Part shown: one piece after another, positions 53,105 to 63,630 of the stretch
Layout of the letters: each line of letters opens with the position of its first letter
Position numbering within the stretch: the first letter of the stretch is position 1
Source of the DNA: an uncultured Gammaproteobacteria bacterium
Lineage (GTDB): Bacteria; Pseudomonadota; Gammaproteobacteria; HK1
Length of the DNA: 64,000 nucleotides
Direction: 5' to 3'
Assembly: GCA_958295465.1 (NCBI GenBank)
Contig: OY282353.1
Span: 4,827,001-4,891,000, forward strand
Made by a program: the position numbers and the translations under genes
Notes under the pieces: generated by a model
What the model saw: only the letters and a program-made list of their open reading frames with translations
Told to the model about the DNA's origin: nothing
The model's database searches: none

Positions 53105-53454
53105 TTCCCCGGATCGGCGTCGCCGGCCGGCGCCGATCTCCGTATCGGTCCCGGGGCGTCGGCGATCGGCTTTTCCACCAGCACCGGCAGCCGGCACTCG
53201 GCACAGGCGATACCGACCCGCGCGTGGGAATCGTTCGGGGTGGCGACGATCGCCCCGTCGAGCCGCTCGCGGTCCAGCATCTCCCGATAACCACGATAGA
53301 AGCGGGCGCCGTGGCTCCCGGCGACCTCCGCCGCCGCCTCTGCGGGATCCGCGACCGCAACGATCTCGCACCCGGGCTCCTCGCCCGCGAGCCCGGGATG
53401 GCGCGCGCCGATGCCGCCTGCGCCGAACAGCGCCAATCGAACCGGATCGCCCAT
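53105..53454 (-). pseudogene. Truncated Gfo/Idh/MocA-family oxidoreductase
   Basis: From the ATG at 53454 the frame reads MGDPVRLALFGAGGIGARHP, a Rossmann NAD(P)-binding loop, then IVAVADPAEAAAEVAGSHGA, GAIVATPNDSHARVGI and VLVEKPIADAPG. Similarity ends at about residue 115, where the catalytic domain should begin; the rest of a normal 330-370 residues is missing and the frame runs into inverted-repeat DNA (52910-52924 and 53018-53032). This is a 3' truncation, probably linked to that repeat. The 52845-53104 interval has no other gene. Confidence 0.75.
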
Positions 53455-53726
53455 GCCTGTCCTCCGCGGGTCCTCGTGCGTGAAGGGGCCGGGGCCGTTG
53501 CACCGATCCGGACCACCCACGCCGCGCGGACTATTCGATTCACATGCTCCTTCTGTCAAACGGGACACGGCACGAGGGGCCTCACCCTCGAAATGGACCC
53601 GAATCGGGGAAGGCTCGGTTTGCGCTGCACGGGCGATTCGATTCCCATATGCGATGCGTCGAACCAGGGGACCCGATCGACCATGACGGACGAGCGAACC
53701 CGCGAAGCCGGGCGGCGGGGGGTGGC

Positions 53727-54704
53727 ATGACCGCCACGAGCCAGCCTGTCCGGGCGCACCGACCGGGCAGGCGCATCTGGGCCTTGACCAGCGGCGGAGC
53801 CGGCGTCGTGAGCCAGGCGGTGGGCCTCGCCGAAGCCGTCGGCTGGCCGGTCGAAGCCAAGACGGTCCATCTGCGCGCGCCCTGGTCACTGCTGCCGGGC
53901 CACCTCTGCCCGCTTGCCCTCACGGGCCTGCGCGAGCCGTTGGCGCCACACTGGCCGGACGTGCTCATCACCTGCGGGCGGCGCAGCGTCGCGGTCTCCA
54001 TCGCGATACGCAAGGCCAGCCGGGGGCGCACCTTCACCGTCCACGTCCAGAATCCGCAGGCGCCGGCGCGCTTCTTCGATCTCGTCGCACCGCCGTACCA
54101 CGACGGCATGAGCGGCGAGAACGTCCTGCCCACCCGAGGCGCGCTGCACCGGATTACCCCGGCGAAACTCGAAGCCGCGGCAGCGTTCTGGCGGGATCGG
54201 CTGGGCTCCCCGGCGGTCGCGGTCCTCCTCGGCGGCAACAGTCGCGTGCACCGCCTGACGCCGGGCCGGGTCTCGGCGCTGGCCGACGGCCTCGCGTGGG
54301 TCAGCGGTTCCGTCGCGATCACGCCGTCACGGCGCACCGGCGCCGAGGTCGTCGCCATGCTGCGGCAACGACTGCCGCGGGCCTGGATCTGGGACGGAAC
54401 CGGCGACAACCCGTATCTCGGGATGCTCGCGCTTGCCGGGCATCTCGTCGTCACCGAGGATTCCGTCTCGATGATCTCCGAGGCGGCCTCGACCGGAAAG
54501 CCGGTCCACGTGGCGGCGGTAGACGGCGGCAACGCCCGCTTCGATGCCTTTCACGCCATGCTGCGCGAGGAAGGCGTGACCCGTCCGTTCGACGGTACGC
54601 TCGGGACCTGGACGTACGAACCGATCGACGAGGCCGCGCGCGTCGCCGCCGAAATTCGCCGCCGCTGCTCGTGGCACCGGAAGGCATCGGACAGACCGGC
54701 ATGA
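53727..54704 (+). CDS. ELM1/DUF1022 family protein
   Basis: A 325-residue protein of the ELM1 (mitochondrial fission) family, bacterial branch. RRIWALTSGGAGVVSQAVGL opens it, ALAVALLGGNSRVHRLTP-like text (here VAVLLGGNSRVHRLTPGRV) and WDGTGDNPYLGMLALAGHLV, TEDSVSMISEAASTGKPVHV are the GT-B-like nucleotide-binding signatures. It probably binds a nucleotide-sugar or ganglioside-like lipid. It is next to the URC1-type gene on the same strand with a 70-bp gap. Biochemical role unknown. Confidence 0.83.
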   Translation: MTATSQPVRAHRPGRRIWALTSGGAGVVSQAVGLAEAVGWPVEAKTVHLRAPWSLLPGHLCPLALTGLREPLAPHWPDVLITCGRRSVAVSIAIRKASRGRTFTVHVQNPQAPARFFDLVAPPYHDGMSGENVLPTRGALHRITPAKLEAAAAFWRDRLGSPAVAVLLGGNSRVHRLTPGRVSALADGLAWVSGSVAITPSRRTGAEVVAMLRQRLPRAWIWDGTGDNPYLGMLALAGHLVVTEDSVSMISEAASTGKPVHVAAVDGGNARFDAFHAMLREEGVTRPFDGTLGTWTYEPIDEAARVAAEIRRRCSWHRKASDRPA

Positions 54705-54774
54705 CCTGCTTCGACCTCGGCCGCGGGGCGTTTCTGCTATTTTCGTCCCTTGCCTGACCGAACAGGTGGTCCGA

Positions 54775-56023
<1,249 letters not shown>

Positions 56024-56049
<26 letters not shown>

Positions 56050-56350
56050 GATCGCCAGCGTATGCGGCCGGCGCCGGGTCGAGAAGTCGAAACGGGCGGA
56101 AGGGCCGGGGGCTGGGCGACCAGGATCGCCGGTGTATGCGGCCGGCGCCGGGTCGAGAAGTCGAAACAGGCGGAAGGGCCGGGGGCTGGACGACCAGGAT
56201 CGCCGGCGTATGCGGCCGGCGCCGGGTCGAGAAGTCGAAACAGGCGGAAGGGCCGGGGGCTGGACGACCAGGATCGCCGGTGTATGCGGCCGGCGCCGGG
56301 TCGAGAAGTCGAAACGGGCGGCAGGCCGCGGGGGCCGGACGACCAGCCCC
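56024..56350. repeat. Tandem 74-bp repeats beginning in the 3' end of the URC1-type gene
   Basis: ATGCGGCCGGCGCCGGGTCG starts at 56062, 56136, 56210 and 56284, exactly 74 bp apart. The block CGGAAGGGCCGGGGGCTGG recurs five times, the first being the last codons of the gene. Copies are over 90% alike, so the array is young. Since 74 is not a multiple of three, frames rotate and it is not a coding array. No unique spacers, so not a CRISPR. Confidence 0.92.
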
Positions 56351-56633
56351 GACGGCAGGGTACGGCGCCGGGACGGCGGGCGGGCGCCACCGCGAGGCGT
56401 CCACCGTGGTGAGGGTGTGCGGAGGTCGCGGAAGCCGGGCCGGAAACCGTTCGCGATGGATCATGGGCCGCCCTTTCTCCCGCGTGCCCCGGATGGTGAT
56501 CCTGCGGCGCCCCCGCTCGCCCGGTGTCACCGCCCCGCTTGCTTCGCGGTCCGCGAACCGGGGATGATTCGCATCGGCGGTCCACGATCACCCGCGTCCC
56601 GATGCGAACCCGATGCCACGGAGCCTCTTCAGG

Positions 56634-57263
56634 ATGGCCGACGTCACCGTAGTCGATCACCCCCTCGTCCAGCACAAGCTCTCGATCATGCGGCGCCGGG
56701 ACACGCCGAGCGCGAAGTTCCGCCAGTTGCTGAACGAAATCGCGCTGCTTCTCGGCTATGAGGTGACCCGCGACCTCGCCATCGAAATGCGCACCATCAG
56801 CACGCCGCTCACGGAGATGCAGACACCCTTCATCTCGGGCAAGAAGCTCGCGCTGATCTCCATCCTGCGCGCGGGCAACGGCCTGCTGGAGGGGATGCTC
56901 GATCTGGTGCCCCTGGCCCGGGTGGGCCATATCGGGCTCTATCGCGATCCGGAAACCTTCGTCGCAGTGGAGTATTACTTCAAGGTGCCCGACGACCTCG
57001 AAGACCGCCCGGTCATCGTGCTCGATCCGATGCTCGCCACCGCGAACTCGGCCATCGCCGCCGTCGCGCGGATCAAGGAGGCGGGCGCGAAACGCATCAA
57101 GATGGCCTGTCTGCTCGCGTCTCCCGAGGGGATCGAGGCGTTTCGGCAGGCGCATCCGGACGTACCGATCTACACCGCCGCCGTCGACTCGCACCTGAAC
57201 GATCACGGCTACATCGTGCCCGGGCTCGGCGATGCGGGTGACCGCATCTACGGGACGAAGTAG
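56634..57263 (+). CDS. upp: Uracil phosphoribosyltransferase
   Basis: A 209-residue UPRT that makes UMP from uracil and PRPP. MADVTVVDHPLVQHKLSIM opens it and it ends HGYIVPGLGDAGDRIYGTK, the family's near-invariant terminus. The PRPP loop reads LDPMLATANSAIAAV where most have DPMLATGGS, a local variation also within the fold's tolerance. In this context it may serve as the URC6 function feeding the URC pathway. The ATG at 56634 matches the family; one at 56613 is in frame. Confidence 0.95.
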   Translation: MADVTVVDHPLVQHKLSIMRRRDTPSAKFRQLLNEIALLLGYEVTRDLAIEMRTISTPLTEMQTPFISGKKLALISILRAGNGLLEGMLDLVPLARVGHIGLYRDPETFVAVEYYFKVPDDLEDRPVIVLDPMLATANSAIAAVARIKEAGAKRIKMACLLASPEGIEAFRQAHPDVPIYTAAVDSHLNDHGYIVPGLGDAGDRIYGTK

Positions 57264-57396
57264 GGCGTCACGTTCCGGCGGTGCGCCTCGTCGGCTCGAC
57301 GCCTCCGAAGTGCTGGAAAGGGCTGACGCCGAGTCCCGAATCCTCGCCGTCCGGCATCCGGCAACTGGTATCCAGTATGCCCGCGGAGAGCGGACC

Positions 57397-58281
57397 ATGA
57401 CCGACATCGACACCGGCTTGAACGTCTGGCGGATGACGAGCAACCACAACCGGATGATCGAGATCCAGGCCGACCGCTCGACGCCGCGCGACGGCCCGGT
57501 CGAGATCGCCTACTACGGCAGCTCCGCGTTCAGGATCACCTCCCCGAAAGGGGTGAGCGTCATGATCGATCCGTGGCGCAACCATCCCTCGCGCCGCTGG
57601 GACTGGTACTTCCACGACTTTCCCGTCACCGCCACCGACATCGGGGCGTCCACCCACGCGCATTTCGACCACGACGCCCTGCACCGGCTCGACGCCCACG
57701 TGCTGCTCGACCGGCTCATCGGCCGGTACACGTTCTCCGACATGACCCTCTTCGGCCTCGCGGACAAGCACGAGACGGATTCGAGCTGTGCGCTCTACGA
57801 CTACAGGAAGATCTACGAAAAGTTCCAGGGTGTGAGGATCGAACCGCCGGACAACCCCCGATCGTGGGACCACTGCCTCATCGTGGTCGAGACCGGCGGG
57901 ATGCGTATCGTCCACTGGGGCGACAACCGCCACGACCCGCCGCCGGAGATCCGGGAGGCGCTCGGGCGCATCGACGTCGCGCTCCTGCCCGTCGACGACT
58001 CGCAGCACGTCATGGGCTTCGCGATGACCGAACACATCATCGAGACCCTGCGCCCGCACGTCGTCATCCCGCACCACTACTACATCTGGGACGTGCTGCA
58101 ACGCCAGAGCACCTTGCAATCCGCCGAACCCTGGGTCGATACGCGCGAGGTGGTGGAGAAGCTGGCCGGCCCGCGCCGCACGTACGCGATCAAGGACATC
58201 AGGCACCTCGACCGCGCCGTGCACTTCTTCGGCGATCACGTCGCATTCGACAAGGAGACATGGTTCCGCGACGGGCGCTGA
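57397..58281 (+). CDS. Metallo-beta-lactamase-fold hydrolase (UlaG-like)
   Basis: A 294-residue protein with the metal motif STHAHFDHDAL (H-x-H-x-D-H, about residue 85). GPVEIAYYGSSAFRITSPKG opens the fold, MRIVHWGDNRH and VVIPHHYYIWDVL supply further ligands. It lacks an obvious export signal. UlaG-type members are lactonases or phosphodiesterases; here the neighbours upp and rhodanese give no clear substrate. It starts 134 bp after upp on the same strand. Confidence 0.87.
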   Translation: MTDIDTGLNVWRMTSNHNRMIEIQADRSTPRDGPVEIAYYGSSAFRITSPKGVSVMIDPWRNHPSRRWDWYFHDFPVTATDIGASTHAHFDHDALHRLDAHVLLDRLIGRYTFSDMTLFGLADKHETDSSCALYDYRKIYEKFQGVRIEPPDNPRSWDHCLIVVETGGMRIVHWGDNRHDPPPEIREALGRIDVALLPVDDSQHVMGFAMTEHIIETLRPHVVIPHHYYIWDVLQRQSTLQSAEPWVDTREVVEKLAGPRRTYAIKDIRHLDRAVHFFGDHVAFDKETWFRDGR

Positions 58282-58412
58282 CCGGGCCGCGGAGCAGAGC
58301 CGAACCGACCAGTCGCAGGGCCGTGGGGCTGAATCGGGCCGGCGGCCGCATGGAATCGAACCGGGTCGGGCAGACGAGACCGCCCCCGGCCCCCCGCAAG
58401 GAGACGAATACG

Positions 58413-59240
58413 ATGCCGACCGCCCCCGATGCCCTGCTGTGGGACCCCACTACCCTCGCCGCCCGCCTCGACGGCGACGGCGTCGTCGTGCTCGACGTGC
58501 GGCGGGGCGAGCACTACGCGAACGGGCACATCCCCGGCGCGCGCCACTTCAGCGTCTACGGGATCAACACCTACGACAGCGATCCCGCCCCGCTCGCCTC
58601 GTTCACCAGGATGTGGGCCTTCCAGATCGCGGGCGCCGGCATCCGTCGCGAGGACGTGGTGGTGGTCTGCTCGGAGACCACCGACGAATCCGCGGCCCGC
58701 GCCTTCTGGTTCCTCGAATACCTCGGGCACGAGCGGGTTGCAGTGCTCGACGGCGGCGTGCGCGCCTGGAAAGCGGCCGGACAGCCGCTCACCCACGAGG
58801 CGACGCCGCCGAAGGCGGGGGCGTATCGGTATGAAGCGGTGGCCTCGGTGTGCGCGAGCTGGTCGGACGTCGCCGCCGCCATCGACGATCCGGCGACGGT
58901 GATCCTCGACACCCGGAGCGACGGGGAGTGGTACGGCGAGGACACCCGGGGCGCCGCGCGCGGCGGCGCGGTGCCGGGCGCGGTGCACCTCGAATGGCTC
59001 CACAACGTGGATGGCGAGGGCCGGATGCTCGACACCGGCACCCTGCGCGAGCGCTACGCGGGCGTCGGGATCACCACCGGGACCCCGGTCATCGCCTACT
59101 GCAACACCGGCTACCGCTCCGCGCACGCCTATCTGGCGTTGCGCCGGATCGGGCATTCGGACGTCCGCAACTACGTCGCCTCGTGGCAGGAGTGGGGGAA
59201 CCGCATGGAATGCCCGATCGTCGTGCATGGGAGACCCTGA
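58413..59240 (+). CDS. Tandem-domain rhodanese (thiosulfate/3-mercaptopyruvate sulfurtransferase)
   Basis: A 275-residue protein with two rhodanese domains. The N-terminal one (about 1-140) has VVVLDVRRGEHYANGHIPGA but no proper active loop. The C-terminal one (about 150-275) has the catalytic Cys in VIAYCNTGYRSAHAYLALR (Cys-x4-Arg). It transfers sulfur from thiosulfate or mercaptopyruvate to thiol acceptors or cyanide. The ATG at 58413 has AAGGAG upstream. It is 131 bp after the metallo-beta-lactamase-fold gene, a pairing often linked to persulfide metabolism. Confidence 0.9.
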   Translation: MPTAPDALLWDPTTLAARLDGDGVVVLDVRRGEHYANGHIPGARHFSVYGINTYDSDPAPLASFTRMWAFQIAGAGIRREDVVVVCSETTDESAARAFWFLEYLGHERVAVLDGGVRAWKAAGQPLTHEATPPKAGAYRYEAVASVCASWSDVAAAIDDPATVILDTRSDGEWYGEDTRGAARGGAVPGAVHLEWLHNVDGEGRMLDTGTLRERYAGVGITTGTPVIAYCNTGYRSAHAYLALRRIGHSDVRNYVASWQEWGNRMECPIVVHGRP

Positions 59241-59339
59241 ACGGAGGTCGAAACCGGACCCGAAAGCCAAGTGGCCGTGCAGCCGGGCTCGACCTCGTGC
59301 CGAGCTTTCCGCTCAACCCGTTCACCCCGTGGATTCGGC

Positions 59340-61409
59340 TCAGCAGGCTTCTTCTCCAGCTTCCCCTCGGGCTCGTCCTCCGTCCTGCTCCCGGATTTCT
59401 CCTTCTTTTTCCCGGCCTTCTTCGTGGCTCGCTTCAGGTGTTTCTTTCGCGGTCTCCCGCGCGGCCTCCGCCTCGCGCTCATGCACCGGACCGGTCACGC
59501 CGCCTTGCGCGAGGGTGACGATCAGCTCGTTCATCCGCCGCACGAACGTGGCGGGATCTTCCAGCTTCCCGCCTTCGCTGAGCAGGGCCTGGTCGAAGAT
59601 CAGGCTCGCCCAGTTCTTGCACCGTTCCGGGTCGGCCTCCGCCGCGAGCCGGACGACCATCGGGTGGCCGGGGTTGATCTCCAGGATGGGCCTGGTCGTG
59701 TCGATCTTCTGTCCCGCCGCGTCGAGGATGCGTTCGAGATGGCGGCCCAGCTCGTGCTCCTCGCTGACGAGGCAGGCCGGCGAGGTCGAGAGACGGCGGG
59801 TGACGCGCACTTCCTTGACTCGGCCGGAGAGCGCATCCCGAAACTTCTCCAGCACCGATGCATGATCGGCGTCGGCGTCGCCGTCCGCCTCGTCCTCCGA
59901 TGCGTCGTCCCCCTTGGCGACGTCGCCGAGATCGAGCTCGCCCTTCATCACCGACACGAGCGGCTTGTCCTCGTATTCGGTGAGGTGCATGACGAGCCAC
60001 TCGTCGATCGGATCGGCGAGGAGCAGTACTTCGAGGCCGTGCTTGTCGAACACTTCGAGGTGGGGACTGTTGCGCGCGGTGCGGTATCCGTCGGCGGTGA
60101 CGTAGTAGATGCCTTTCTGTCCCTCCTTCATCCGGCCGACGTAGTCGTCGAGGGAGACGGTCTGCGCGTCGTCCGCATCGTGGGTCGAGGCGAAGCGCAG
60201 AAGCTTCGCGATCTGCTCCCGGTTCCTGTCGTCCTCGACCACGCCTTCCTTCAGCACCCGGCCGAAGTGCTCCCAGAACGTCGCGTACTTCTCCGGCTCG
60301 TCCCTGGCGAGCCCGCCGAGCAGATCCAGCACCCGTTTCACCGAGCCGGAGCGGATCGACCGGATCTGCCGGTTCTCCTGCAGGATCTCGCGGGAGATGT
60401 TGAGCGGGAGGTCCGCCGAATCGACCACCCCGCGCACGAAGCGCAGGTACGCCGGCATGAGGTGCTCGGCGTCGTCCATGATGAACACCCGGCGGACGTA
60501 GAGCTTCACCCCGCGCCGGACGTTGCGGTCCCGGAGATCGAACGGGACGCGCGCCGGGATGAACAGCAGCGCGCTGTACTCCAGGGTCCCTTCCACCCGG
60601 CTGTGGACCCAGGCGAGCGGGTCTTCGAAATCGTGGGAGACGTGCTTGTAGAAGCCCTTGTAGTCGTCGTCGCCCAGCTCGCTCTTGTTCCGCGTCCACA
60701 GTGCGGTGGCGGCGTTGATCGTCTCTTCACCCGCGTCCTCGTCTTCACCTTCCTCTTTCCCCTCTCCCGGCATCAGGATCGGGATCGAGACGTGGTCGGA
60801 GTACTTGCGCACGATGCCTCGCAGGCGGTAGCGGTCGAGAAAATCGTCCTCGCCCTCGCGAAGGTGGAGCACGACCTCGGTGCCCCGCGCCTCGGCCTCG
60901 ACGGTCTCGACGGTGAACTCGCCCTCGCCGCCCGACTCCCAGCGCACGCCTTCCGACGCCGGCCGGCCGGCGCGGCGCGAGGTGACGGTGACGCGGTCGG
61001 AGACGATGAAACACGAGTAGAACCCCACGCCGAACTGGCCGATGAGCTGCGCGTCCTTCGCGCTGTCGCCGGTCATGGATTCGAAGAACTGGCGGGTGCC
61101 GGAGCGGGCGATGGTCCCGAGGTTGGCGGCGATCTCCTCGCGGGTCATCCCGACGCCGTTGTCCCGCACCGTGATCGTGCGTGCGTCCCGGTCGAACGAG
61201 ACGCGGACCTTCAGGTCGCCGTCGCCCTCGTAGAGGCCGTCGTCGGACAGCGCCTCGAACCGGAGCTTGTCCGCCGCGTCGGACGCATTGGAGATCAGCT
61301 CCCGGAGAAAGATTTCCTTGTTGCTGTAGAGCGAATGGATCATGAGGTCCAGCAGCTTGCGGACCTCGGTCTGGAATCCATGGGTTTCCTTCGTCTGCGC
61401 CTCGTCCAT
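59340..61409 (-). CDS. htpG: HtpG, Hsp90 chaperone
   Basis: A 689-residue Hsp90. The GHKL ATP site has LISNASDAADKLRFEAL, TVRDNGVGMTREEIAANLGT and LIGQFGVGFYSCFIVSD. The middle domain (EDPLAWVHSRVEGTLEYSAL) and C-terminal dimer domain (ILEINPGHPMVVRLAAEAD) are intact. After the usual end there is a highly charged tail of about 45 residues rich in Glu and Arg (EAEAARETAKETPEASHEEG...), longer than in Escherichia coli (624 residues). A linker rich in Asp/Glu sits near residue 510. A heat-shock-type promoter precedes it. Confidence 0.97.
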   Translation of the reverse strand: MDEAQTKETHGFQTEVRKLLDLMIHSLYSNKEIFLRELISNASDAADKLRFEALSDDGLYEGDGDLKVRVSFDRDARTITVRDNGVGMTREEIAANLGTIARSGTRQFFESMTGDSAKDAQLIGQFGVGFYSCFIVSDRVTVTSRRAGRPASEGVRWESGGEGEFTVETVEAEARGTEVVLHLREGEDDFLDRYRLRGIVRKYSDHVSIPILMPGEGKEEGEDEDAGEETINAATALWTRNKSELGDDDYKGFYKHVSHDFEDPLAWVHSRVEGTLEYSALLFIPARVPFDLRDRNVRRGVKLYVRRVFIMDDAEHLMPAYLRFVRGVVDSADLPLNISREILQENRQIRSIRSGSVKRVLDLLGGLARDEPEKYATFWEHFGRVLKEGVVEDDRNREQIAKLLRFASTHDADDAQTVSLDDYVGRMKEGQKGIYYVTADGYRTARNSPHLEVFDKHGLEVLLLADPIDEWLVMHLTEYEDKPLVSVMKGELDLGDVAKGDDASEDEADGDADADHASVLEKFRDALSGRVKEVRVTRRLSTSPACLVSEEHELGRHLERILDAAGQKIDTTRPILEINPGHPMVVRLAAEADPERCKNWASLIFDQALLSEGGKLEDPATFVRRMNELIVTLAQGGVTGPVHEREAEAARETAKETPEASHEEGREKEGEIREQDGGRARGEAGEEAC

Positions 61410-61455
61410 CACGCACGCTCCTCCTCGCGCCGGTCGCGGATTTCCCGATGGGCGG

Positions 61456-61484
61456 ATATGGGGCCGGCCGGCGCCGCTTCCAAG
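61456..61484 (-). promoter_or_regulatory. Sigma-32-type promoter of htpG
   Basis: On the minus strand CTTGGAAG (61484-61477) and CCCCATAT (61463-61456) are 13 bp apart. The heat-shock sigma consensus is CTTGAA-N13-15-CCCCATNT, so the -10 is a full match and the -35 has one extra G. The predicted transcript begins about 40 nt before the start codon, which has AGGAGG upstream. Confidence 0.72.
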
Positions 61485-61640
61485 CCTGGACGGATCGTGA
61501 CCCGAAGGTCATTCGCGCGCTCGTCACCGCCAGGCCGGACCTTGACCTCGTGGCCCCGGGTCCCGCCGGCGATGAGAGGAGACCGGCGCTCCCGCACCTC
61601 GGGTCGCCGGTCGGCATCAACCCGGACGAAGGGCCTCGGG

Positions 61641-62387
61641 TTATCCGCCGCCGGCCGGCGGAACCTCGGATGCAATCGGATCGGCAGGAGCGGAACCGGC
61701 CTGCATTCTCCACAACAGTTCCCGCACCAGGCGCGCGGGAAGCGCGGGGGGCGAAGCCGGCTCCGCCGCCCCCGGTGACGCCGCGGCGCCGTCATCCGCT
61801 TCTCCGGCGTCCGAATCCGCCGCGCGATCGCCGGGGTTCCCCGGGGCGCGGTTCGTCGCCCGACGCTCGTGAACGTCGCGCACCCTGCCCTCCGCGTCGA
61901 TGGTCTGGCCCGGCTTGAGGGCGGCGCTCGTCCGGCCCCCCGGCCACCGGATGCGCAGCCATCCGCCCGGCGCCGGCTCCGCATCGATGCGCACCCCCGC
62001 GGAGGTCGTCGATCCCGCCGCGGTCTCCACGCCGTTGACCCACGCCAACCGATGTCCGTCGCTTCGAAGTACGACCCCGTTGACGGTCACCGGGAGCGCC
62101 GGCGGGCCACTTGCCGGGGCGGGCCGGGATTCGGAGCCGGTCCGCTCGGCGGCCGACTCCGCCTCCGTCCTGAAGTCGGGATCGTCGCGGAGCCGGTCGA
62201 GCTCGATCCGCTGCTCCGGGCTCGAGAAGAGCCGGCCGATGCGCGGCTGCGCGTATGCATCGGCCGCCGGAAAGAGGAAAAGGAGAGCCAGGAGGACGCT
62301 TCCTGGGATCCCGATCGACGCGCACGCGCTCCGGCGGCGGCGGACTACCGGTTGGAACGGGACGACGCAGGGCCCGCCGTCCGCCAT
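61641..62387 (-). CDS. Exported protein of a pilus/secretion-type cluster (GspB/PilP-like)
   Basis: A 248-residue protein from the ATG at 62387. A signal peptide or anchor spans about residues 20-45 (SVLLALLFLFPAADAYAQ). The mature start PRIGRLFSSPEQRIELDRLR resembles small periplasmic proteins of type IV pilus or type II secretion loci. VNGVVLRSDGHRLAWVNGVE and GVRIDAEPAPGGWLRIRWPG form a beta domain of the GspB/PilP kind. The Ala/Pro-rich tail is disordered. Upstream in-frame sequence to 62819 is repeat DNA. The call rests on pattern and neighbours. Confidence 0.6.
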   Translation of the reverse strand: MADGGPCVVPFQPVVRRRRSACASIGIPGSVLLALLFLFPAADAYAQPRIGRLFSSPEQRIELDRLRDDPDFRTEAESAAERTGSESRPAPASGPPALPVTVNGVVLRSDGHRLAWVNGVETAAGSTTSAGVRIDAEPAPGGWLRIRWPGGRTSAALKPGQTIDAEGRVRDVHERRATNRAPGNPGDRAADSDAGEADDGAAASPGAAEPASPPALPARLVRELLWRMQAGSAPADPIASEVPPAGGG

Positions 62388-62559
62388 GCCGGGGGGCGAA
62401 CCGCGCACCGTCCGGGGGAACGCAAGGGCGGCTCCGGACGCTCCGCCCCGCTCCCGCGCGAGCCCATCAGGACGTCCTTCCCGGCCCGGCTGAACATGCC
62501 CGCCACCCTGCGCCCGCCCACTGTCAGGATGGATTGTTTCCACGGCACGCCGGCCAACG

Positions 62560-62816
62560 CCCCGCGACCGCCCGAGCCGGCTCGGGCTCGGGCAGGTCGC
62601 CATGTTGGTGGCCATAACGCTCCGTGACCGCACGAGCCTGCCGATTCGGCTGGGCGAGAGCACGGCCATGATCCCAATGCTCCCCGCCCACGCGAGCCTG
62701 CCCTCCGGGGCCGCTTCGGGGGCGGGACGGGGGGCAACGCCTCGCGCGAGCCGGCTCACGCGACGCGGCGGCTGATCCGGTCGGCCTTTCGAGGCAACCC
62801 CCCGCGCGAGCCGGCT
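62560..62816. repeat. About five degenerate 57-63 bp repeats between two pilus-like genes
   Basis: On the minus strand GAGCCGGCTCGCGCGGGGGG starts right at the stop codon (62816) and similar blocks recur about every 60 bp: GAGCCGGCTCGCGCGAGGCG, GCAGGCTCGCGTGGGCGGGG, GCAGGCTCGTGCGGTCACGG, GCCGGCTCGGGCGGTCGCGG. The first two carry GTGAGC overlapping a stop codon, so a start region of the downstream gene was probably duplicated. No intact gene within. Confidence 0.7.
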
Positions 62817-63418
62817 CACGTCCGCTCCTCGGGCCGGGCGAAGGTGATCCAGCGCAGATCACATTCCGCGGAGAGGTTGACCGCGCCGGGACGCATCACG
62901 AAACCCGGACCGGCGCGACGGACGTCACAGCGCTCGATCCGATGCAGCCCCGTGTCCCGGGCCGTAAGCTCCCGGATCAGCCGCACGAGGTCGCCCTCGT
63001 GCAGCAACCCCGCCTCGAGTCGCACCACCGTGGCGAACGGCCGCCAGACCCCATCGAACACGAATCCGGCCTCGTACGCGGCCCGGCGCTCGATCCGGTA
63101 CCGGAGCGACGGCAGCCCCACCCGTGCGGCGGATGCGCGCAGGGTCTCGATCCACGCCAGCCGCCGCTCCTCTCCGATCACCCCCGCCGCCTGCAGCGCG
63201 CGGAACGGCGGCAGCCAGGTCTCGATCAGCCGTCTCTGATCGTCGATCGCCCGATACCGGGCCCTCGTCGATGCGAACCTCGCCTTCTGCCGCTCGTAGC
63301 CGCGCACCGCCTCGTCATGGAACCGGATCGCGCCGCCTGCCGCGACCGCCCCGGTGGCCAGGGCGAGCACGAGGAGGACGATGGAGCCGCGCGGCGCCGG
63401 CCAGTCGATCGCACGCAC
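62816..63418 (-). CDS. Membrane-anchored protein of a pilus/secretion-type cluster
   Basis: A 200-residue bitopic protein. The N-terminal anchor is SIVLLVLALATGAVAAGG (about residues 12-29), followed by a helical region (YERQKARFASTRARYRAIDD) and a small alpha/beta domain. This layout matches PilO/GspM-type assembly proteins, though sequence identity is not obvious. The GTG at 63418 starts MRAIDWPAPRG. Cysteines in ERCDVRR and SAECDLRW could pair. It lies between the partial gene at the edge and the GspB/PilP-like gene. Confidence 0.6.
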   Translation of the reverse strand: MRAIDWPAPRGSIVLLVLALATGAVAAGGAIRFHDEAVRGYERQKARFASTRARYRAIDDQRRLIETWLPPFRALQAAGVIGEERRLAWIETLRASAARVGLPSLRYRIERRAAYEAGFVFDGVWRPFATVVRLEAGLLHEGDLVRLIRELTARDTGLHRIERCDVRRAGPGFVMRPGAVNLSAECDLRWITFARPEERT

Positions 63419-63439
63419 CCGGAACCCCTCAACCCCGAT

Positions 63440-63600
63440 TCACGGGCCGTGGACCGCTGCCGAGGAACCCCGCGACCCCTCCCCGCGCGCTACGACCACA
63501 CCGCGTCGCGCCGCCCCGGTCCGCCTCGCGACCGCTGCCGCGAAGCCCCGCGACCTCTCCCCGCGCGTCGCGGCCACACCGCATCGTGTAGCGCCACCTG
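63440..63600. repeat. Two diverged 72-bp repeats between pilus-like genes
   Basis: 'CCGCGACC(C/T)CTCCCCGCGCG' occurs at about 63471 and 63549, with flanking GACCGCTGCCG..GAA.CCCCGCG and CACACCGC.TCGTG/CGCG in both. On the minus strand the copies keep an open frame of about 50 codons (MRCGRDARGEVAGLRGSG...) ending before the next gene. Confidence 0.6.
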
Positions 63601-63630
63601 CCCGTCCCGCGGCCCCCGCCGGCCACCGGC

